Assembly (NCBI GenBank): GCA_035503615.1
Contig: DATJTI010000060.1
Span: forward strand, 32,311 to 96,310
DNA: 64,000 nt
Direction: 5' to 3'
Source of the DNA: AP-15 sp035503615
Lineage (GTDB): Bacteria; Pseudomonadota; Alphaproteobacteria; ATCC43930; CGMCC-115725
In this document: positions 59,980-64,000 of the stretch, in pieces
How positions within the stretch are numbered: position 1 is the stretch's first letter
How the letters are laid out: every line of letters starts with the position of its first letter
Notes under the pieces: model-generated
What the model was told of the DNA's origin: nothing
The model's input: the letters and a program-made list of their open reading frames with translations, nothing else
Databases searched by the model: none
Position numbers and translations under genes: made by a program

Positions 59980-61188
59980 CTAACCCGCCGCGGCCGCCTC
60001 GTCCGCGACCGGTACGCGGGTGACGCGATGCGCCTGCAGCGCCGGCAGCACAGCGCGGGCGAAGCGCCGGATCTGCTCGATAAACATCTCGTGCGGCAGG
60101 ACTCCGCGGTTGAGACTGACCTGCACATTGTCGGCACCGGCGCTGTCGGCGGCGGCGATGATCCGCCGCGTCACCTCCTCGGCCGTGCCCCACGGCATCT
60201 CCTCGGCCTGGCGCTCGACATCCTCGATCGTCAGGTTGCGGAAATCCTCGCGGGCGAATTGCGCGGCGCGCTGGTTTTCCGGACGCACATAGTCGGTCGA
60301 TGCGGCGCTCGAATAGCCGGTCTCGCGCTGTCGGCTGGTCTCGGTGAAGTTGCCGTGACTGAACAATGTGCGGTTGAAATAGAGATGATGGGGGCCCATT
60401 TCGCGCACCGCTTCGGCCTTGCTCGACGCGACATAGGCGCTGATCCCGAGCGACAGATGATCCGGGGTGATCCGGTGACCGGCGCGTTCGAGGCAGCGCG
60501 CATAATAACGGATGATGTCATCGCGCAGCCCGCGCGAGCGGCCGAGACCGGGGGTGATCGGAAGGTCGTGTTTTGCTGCGAACTCGATCGACTCCTTGCT
60601 GCCGACGATCGGCATCCAGATCGGCGGATGCGGTTGCTGCACCGGGCGCGGCCACAGGGCGACGTCGTCGTAGCTCCAGAATTGCCCGTGAAACGAAAAG
60701 ACCTCCTCGCGCCAGGCGCGGGTGATGATCTCGAAGGCTTCCTCGAAGCGGGCGCGCGACTGGGTGAGCGGCACGTTGTGCACCTGGTATTCGCGCGGGA
60801 TACCGCGGGCAAAGCCCGAGATCAGTCTGCCGTTCGACATGCAGTCGAGCATCGCCAGCTCTTCGGCGAGCCGCAGCGGCTCGTGCAACGGCAACAGATT
60901 GCCGTAGATCAGCAGCTTCAGATTCCTGGTGCGCTGTGCTGCGGCCGCCGCCAAGAGGTTTGGCGAGTTCATCAGCCCATAGGGTGAGCAGTGGTGCTCG
61001 TTGAACCCGACCCCGTCATAGCCGAGCCGGTCGAGCTCCTCCCAGGCGGAAAGATGTTCGGCATAGGTTCGGGCCGCGACCGCCGGCTTGAAATGCCGCC
61101 GCGGGAGCGGGTAGGGCAGCTCGCTGCCGATCTTCAGGTGGTCGAGCTGCTCGCCATAGGCCAGCAGATCAAAGACAAAGACTTTCAT
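59980..61188 (-). CDS. LLM-class flavin-dependent oxidoreductase
   Basis: 402 residues, a second luciferase-like monooxygenase, with FNEHHCSPYGLMNSPNLLAA (the NEHH/SP motif), NLKLLIYGNLLPLHEPLRLA, EELAMLDCMSNGRLISGFARG and WGTAEEVTRRIIAAADSAGA. It differs strongly from the one at 15428 and likely has another substrate. It is the second gene of an operon with a MetE-like gene 9 nt upstream, which hints at a C1 or sulfur-linked pathway. Confidence 0.9.
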   Translation of the reverse strand: MKVFVFDLLAYGEQLDHLKIGSELPYPLPRRHFKPAVAARTYAEHLSAWEELDRLGYDGVGFNEHHCSPYGLMNSPNLLAAAAAQRTRNLKLLIYGNLLPLHEPLRLAEELAMLDCMSNGRLISGFARGIPREYQVHNVPLTQSRARFEEAFEIITRAWREEVFSFHGQFWSYDDVALWPRPVQQPHPPIWMPIVGSKESIEFAAKHDLPITPGLGRSRGLRDDIIRYYARCLERAGHRITPDHLSLGISAYVASSKAEAVREMGPHHLYFNRTLFSHGNFTETSRQRETGYSSAASTDYVRPENQRAAQFAREDFRNLTIEDVERQAEEMPWGTAEEVTRRIIAAADSAGADNVQVSLNRGVLPHEMFIEQIRRFARAVLPALQAHRVTRVPVADEAAAAG

Positions 61189-61197
61189 CGCATTCCT

Positions 61198-62367
61198 CTA
61201 GCCCATCCCCAACCGCTGCGAGGCGAGGCGGGCGCCTTCGGCCATCGCGGCGAGCTTGGCCCAGACGACATCCTCGGCGACCCGGCTCGACCCGGCCGAG
61301 GTGCCGAAGCCGCAATCGGTGCCGGCGATGACCCGCTGCGGGTCGCCGACGACCTGCGCCACCCGCTCGATGCGCTCGGCGACCGTCTCCGGGTGCTCGA
61401 CAAAATTGGTCAGGCTGTCGATGACGCCGGCGATCAGCAGCTGGTCGTCGGCCAGGGGCTGCTTTTCAAAGACGCGATATTCATGCGCATGGCGCGGGTT
61501 GGCAAACGGCAGGAAAAACGCGCCGACCTTGGCTTGCCGCAGGATCGGCAGGATGTCGGCGAGCGGCACGTCGCAATCGTGCGGCCCCTCGTAATTGCCC
61601 CAGCAGACATGGAGCCGCACCCGCTCGCGCGGGATGTTGACGAGTGCCTCGTTGATCGTGCCGACGACCCGCTCGACAAAGCCGAGAAAATCGCCAAGCG
61701 GCCGGTCCTGGTAGGAGAGATGGCGCTCGAGCGCGAGATCGGGGCAATCGAGCTGCAGCAGAAAGCCGGCGGCGACGATCGCCTCGTACTCCTCGCGCAA
61801 CGCCGTGCCGAGATCGTCGAGATAGGCCTGCTCGGTCGGATAATGCTCGTTCTTCATCGCGCCGGCGATGATGCCGGGCGAGGGTGCGGTCAAAAAAGAC
61901 TCGGCAAAATGCGTGCCGGTCTCGGCGAGTGCGGCGCGAAATTCGGCGCATTCGGCTTCGACCGCGCCGCGGCCCAGATAGCGGATCGCGGCAATCGCCT
62001 TGGGCGGCCCCATGTTGCTGACCGCGGGACGCAGCGCGAGCTGCTCCTCCATGGCCTGCTTGAACAGCGGGTAGCGCAGCGCATCGGCGCGAGTGCGGCG
62101 CTGCCACGATCCGCCAAAGCCGCTCATCCGGTGGCGGATGTGCAGAAAAAACCCTTCGCGCTGCTGCTCGCCATTGTTGCCGATATCGACGCCTGAGGCG
62201 GCCTGCTGGCGTACCGCCCAGCGTGTCGCATCCTGCCCCAGCCGGTCGAGCTCGGCCGCATCGACCGATTCGCCGCGGGCCCGCGCGATCAACAGCCGGG
62301 TCAGCTCCGGCGGGCGCGGCAGGCTGCCGGTATGGGTGGTCAGGATTCGCTCCTCGCTGCGGCGCAT
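61198..62367 (-). CDS. Cobalamin-independent methionine synthase II-like protein (MetE C-terminal family)
   Basis: 389 residues from the ATG at 62367 (MRRSEERILTTHTGSLPRPP), with AGGGGAAGGG upstream; a longer in-frame start adds only 16 residues. It is a single MetE-C barrel, as in archaeal-type methionine synthases and related homologues. The expected zinc ligands are HVCWGNYEGPHDCDV (H..C) and TDCGFGT (C). No N-terminal folate-like barrel is present. Such stand-alone proteins may transfer methyl groups from substrates other than methyl-THF. It precedes the LLM gene on the same strand by 9 nt. Confidence 0.85.
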   Translation of the reverse strand: MRRSEERILTTHTGSLPRPPELTRLLIARARGESVDAAELDRLGQDATRWAVRQQAASGVDIGNNGEQQREGFFLHIRHRMSGFGGSWQRRTRADALRYPLFKQAMEEQLALRPAVSNMGPPKAIAAIRYLGRGAVEAECAEFRAALAETGTHFAESFLTAPSPGIIAGAMKNEHYPTEQAYLDDLGTALREEYEAIVAAGFLLQLDCPDLALERHLSYQDRPLGDFLGFVERVVGTINEALVNIPRERVRLHVCWGNYEGPHDCDVPLADILPILRQAKVGAFFLPFANPRHAHEYRVFEKQPLADDQLLIAGVIDSLTNFVEHPETVAERIERVAQVVGDPQRVIAGTDCGFGTSAGSSRVAEDVVWAKLAAMAEGARLASQRLGMG

Positions 62368-62493
62368 CGTCGCCCTTCCCCTGATAAACGGCTGGCATAG
62401 CCACTTTAGCGCCAAAAGCGGCGGGCTTCACCAGCGCCGTCGCGGACAACCCGCTTGCCTGCTCGCCGCGGAGCTCGTATGGTTCGACCCTCG

Positions 62494-62592
62494 ATGCAAC
62501 AACTGAAAGGAGGTGATCCTGTGTCTAGCCATACACCGCGGTCGTCCGCAGCCGTGACCAGGATCCCCGCTTCTCTGGAGATCCGCGCCTGA
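62494..62592 (+). CDS. Mini-gene with 14-nt ideal Shine-Dalgarno, 23 codons (GTG) or 32 codons (ATG)
   Basis: A very short frame whose likely start is the GTG at 62521: VSSHTPRSSAAVTRIPASLE then IRA and TGA at 62590. AAAGGAGGTGATCC (62506-62519), with AGGAGG at optimal distance, is complementary to the whole 3' tail of 16S rRNA, far beyond normal ribosome sites in this window. An in-frame ATG at 62494 would make the ribosome site itself encode KGGD. The peptide has five Ser and four Arg, with no signal or membrane segment, and matches no family I know. It may be a leader peptide for the downstream gene or a regulatory decoy. Terminated by a strong hairpin 50 nt later. Confidence 0.55.
   Translation: MQQLKGGDPVSSHTPRSSAAVTRIPASLEIRA
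62506..62519 (+). promoter_or_regulatory. Full-length anti-anti-Shine-Dalgarno sequence
   Basis: AAAGGAGGTGATCC is the exact reverse complement of the conserved 16S rRNA 3' end (GGATCACCTCCTTT, established knowledge). It is placed ideally for initiation at the GTG at 62521. Other genes here have 4-8 matching bases at best. No further 16S-like sequence flanks it, so it is not a ribosomal gene fragment. Confidence 0.9.
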
Positions 62593-62641
62593 CTGAAGGC
62601 GCCGGCGCGGCCGTGATCGGCCGCTGGTATTTGGGTAAGAG

Positions 62642-62663
62642 AGGCCGTCCTTCGGGGCGGCCT
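62642..62663 (+). terminator. Strong intrinsic terminator with TTCG loop
   Basis: AGGCCGTCC and GGGCGGCCT form nine continuous pairs (one G-T) closed by an exceptionally stable TTCG tetraloop, followed by TTTCGATTTT. It lies 50 nt after the mini-gene and 154 nt before the aminotransferase, so it can act as the terminator of the mini-gene or as an attenuator. Confidence 0.85.
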
Positions 62664-62816
62664 TTCGATTTTCCGGTCGGTTTTCCGGCAGGAGCGGCGA
62701 CGACACCCTGTCTTCGCTGCAGGCATCCGTCCGGTACCGGTCTCGCAGGCTTTGCCGAGTCCGGCGGAGAGCCTACAAAGCGCGGCGAGACCACTTCTGG
62801 CCGAGGAGTGCCGCCG

Positions 62817-64000
62817 ATGCCCGACACGATGACCAATTCACCGATCATTGCCGCCTATCGCGCCGCGACACCGGGATCGGCGGCTGCGGCGGCCAGGGCG
62901 CAGAGCTTGTTCCCGAGCGGCATCACCCATGATTCGCGCTACCTCGAACCCTATGGCCCGTACATCACCCGCGCCAAGGGGCCGCGCAAATGGGACGTCG
63001 ATGGCAACGAATATGTCGATTATTTCGGCGGCCACGGCGCGCTGCTGCTCGGCCACTCGCACCCGGCGGTCGTGGCCGCGGTGCATGAGCAGATCGAACG
63101 CGGCACCCATTACGGCGCCTGCCACGAGACCGAGATCGCCTGGGCCGAGTGGATCATGAAGCTGGTGCCCACGGCCGAGCGGGTCCGCTTCACCTCGTCC
63201 GGGACCGAAGCGACCTTGATGGCGCTCCGGCTTGCCCGCGCTTTTACCGGCAGGAACAAGGTCATCCGCTTCAAGCACCATTTCCATGGCTGGCACGACC
63301 ACATGACCTCGGGTTATGCGAGCCATTTCGACGGCACCCCCACGACCGGCGTGTTGCCGGAGGTTGCCGGCAATGTGCTGCTGGCCGACCAGAACGATGT
63401 CGCGGGTCTGTCCCGGCTGTTCGAGCGGCATCACGACATCGCCGCCGCCATCCTCGAGCCGACCGGCGCGCATGGTGCCCGGCTGCCGATCGAGCCGGGC
63501 TTTCTGCGGGTGCTGCGCGAGCTGACCCATCGCCACGACGCGCTCTTGATCTTCGACGAGGTGGTGACCGGCTTCCGCGTCGCGCCGGGCGGGGCGCAGT
63601 CCGTTTACGGCATCCGGCCCGACCTGACGACGCTCGCCAAGATCGTCGCCGGTGGGCTGCCGGGGGCGGCCGTGACCGGGCGAAAGGACATTCTCGACCT
63701 ACTGGATTTTGATGTTGCGCGGGCGTCGGAGCGCGAGAAGATCGCGCATCAGGGCACCTTCAACGCCAACCCGTTATCGGCGGCGGCCGGGGTCGCGGCA
63801 CTGCAGCTCGTCGCCACCACCGATGCCTGCGAGCGCGCCAACGCCTATGGCGCGGCCGTGCGCCGAGGGATCAACGAGGTGTTCGAGGAGGAGCGGGTCC
63901 CCTGGGCCGCCTATGGCACATTCTCGATGCTGCATATCTTCACCAACCCCGAAGGTGAGGCGATCGCGCCGACCCGGTTCGACCCGCTGAGCCAGCCGGC
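62817..64000 (+). CDS. Class III PLP aminotransferase, glutamate-1-semialdehyde aminomutase-like (3' end outside window)
   Basis: 394 codons are visible before the window edge; the family is near 430-450, so most of the protein is present. Blocks: LFPSGITHDSRYLEPYGPYI, KWDVDGNEYVDYFGGHGALL, VRFTSSGTEATLMALRLARA, FDEVVTGFRVAPGGAQ and the PLP-lysine stretch TTLAKIVAGGLPGAAVTG. The HemL-like GSG/T loop is present, but the HDSRYLEPYGPYITRA opening is a subgroup sometimes linked to catabolic omega-transaminases. GAGGAGTG precedes the ATG. A terminator candidate lies between it and the mini-gene. Confidence 0.88.
   Translation, partial: MPDTMTNSPIIAAYRAATPGSAAAAARAQSLFPSGITHDSRYLEPYGPYITRAKGPRKWDVDGNEYVDYFGGHGALLLGHSHPAVVAAVHEQIERGTHYGACHETEIAWAEWIMKLVPTAERVRFTSSGTEATLMALRLARAFTGRNKVIRFKHHFHGWHDHMTSGYASHFDGTPTTGVLPEVAGNVLLADQNDVAGLSRLFERHHDIAAAILEPTGAHGARLPIEPGFLRVLRELTHRHDALLIFDEVVTGFRVAPGGAQSVYGIRPDLTTLAKIVAGGLPGAAVTGRKDILDLLDFDVARASEREKIAHQGTFNANPLSAAAGVAALQLVATTDACERANAYGAAVRRGINEVFEEERVPWAAYGTFSMLHIFTNPEGEAIAPTRFDPLSQP

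Noticed and set aside
62506..62519. Fragment of a 16S rRNA gene (antisense 3' end)
   Set aside because: The match stops after 14 bases on both sides and is spaced exactly like a ribosome-binding site, so it is not an rRNA remnant.
1..64000. Mobile element or genomic island boundaries
   Set aside because: No transposase, integrase, tRNA or flanking direct repeats were seen; the tandem repeats are local and locus-specific.

Overview
The window is a high-GC, gene-dense chromosomal segment with ATGA-type start/stop overlaps. It comes from an alphaproteobacterium, most likely a soil or environmental Rhodospirillales/Hyphomicrobiales-like lineage. Lineage markers are DUF1491 and DUF1178 proteins, the long alphaproteobacterial dCTP deaminase, an EI-Ntr (ptsP) gene next to lysC with ubiG diverging, and rodZ-ispG. 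Several LLM flavin monooxygenases, paired acyl-CoA dehydrogenases and a Rieske oxygenase suit a metabolically versatile heterotroph. I saw no rRNA, tRNA, CRISPR array, insertion sequence, integrase or phage gene. Everything here is read by eye, without database searches.

Layout. 1-9.5 kb: catabolic accessory region with an acyl-CoA dehydrogenase pair, a DUF1330 protein, an ABM monooxygenase, a gentisate-dioxygenase-like cupin, a VOC protein, a 2-hydroxyacid dehydrogenase, a methyltransferase, a Rieske oxygenase alpha subunit coupled to a 67-residue protein, and an amidohydrolase. It also holds the decayed tail of an LLM oxidoreductase. 9.6-15 kb: minus-strand polysaccharide-export operon: a TPR-KpsM fusion permease, KpsT-like ATPase, KpsE-like protein and a glycosyltransferase. 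15.4-20.1 kb: LLM oxidoreductase, an unrecognised 531-residue protein, PPOX-fold protein, RidA-like protein and a galactose-binding-like protein. 20.5-28.3 kb: signalling block with two lipoproteins, an OmpR-type regulator and PhoQ-like kinase, DUF1491, a receiver-only regulator, a haem-binding DUF3365 protein, a large HAMP-GAF kinase and a Nudix hydrolase. 28.3-36.8 kb: dcd, a cysK-alaX-sseA-GNAT operon and a pqiB-pqiC-pqiA envelope lipid-transport operon. 36.8-43.4 kb: a tannase remnant, an NTF2-like protein, a quinone-oxidoreductase-like MDR, an orphan MlaC-like protein, and a TetR regulator divergent from an EmrA/EmrB pump. 43.5-50.9 kb: GH15 glycosidase, alpha/beta hydrolase, aldo-keto reductase, SDR, amidohydrolase and AlaC. 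50.9-59.3 kb: housekeeping core (ispG, rodZ, ptsP, a nitronate-monooxygenase-like gene, lysC, ubiG, DUF1178). 59.4-64 kb: a methyltransferase, an LLM oxidoreductase-MetE-like operon, a tiny gene with an extreme Shine-Dalgarno, and a class III aminotransferase cut by the window edge.

Most noteworthy: (i) the 62.5 kb mini-gene, whose ribosome-binding site is complementary to the 16S rRNA 3' end over 14 nt and which is followed by a textbook terminator; (ii) the TPR-KpsM fusion; (iii) at least fourteen short (11-22 bp) tandem duplications, mostly at gene ends and in spacers; (iv) paired 18-bp operators that sit in the predicted tetR/emrA promoters.
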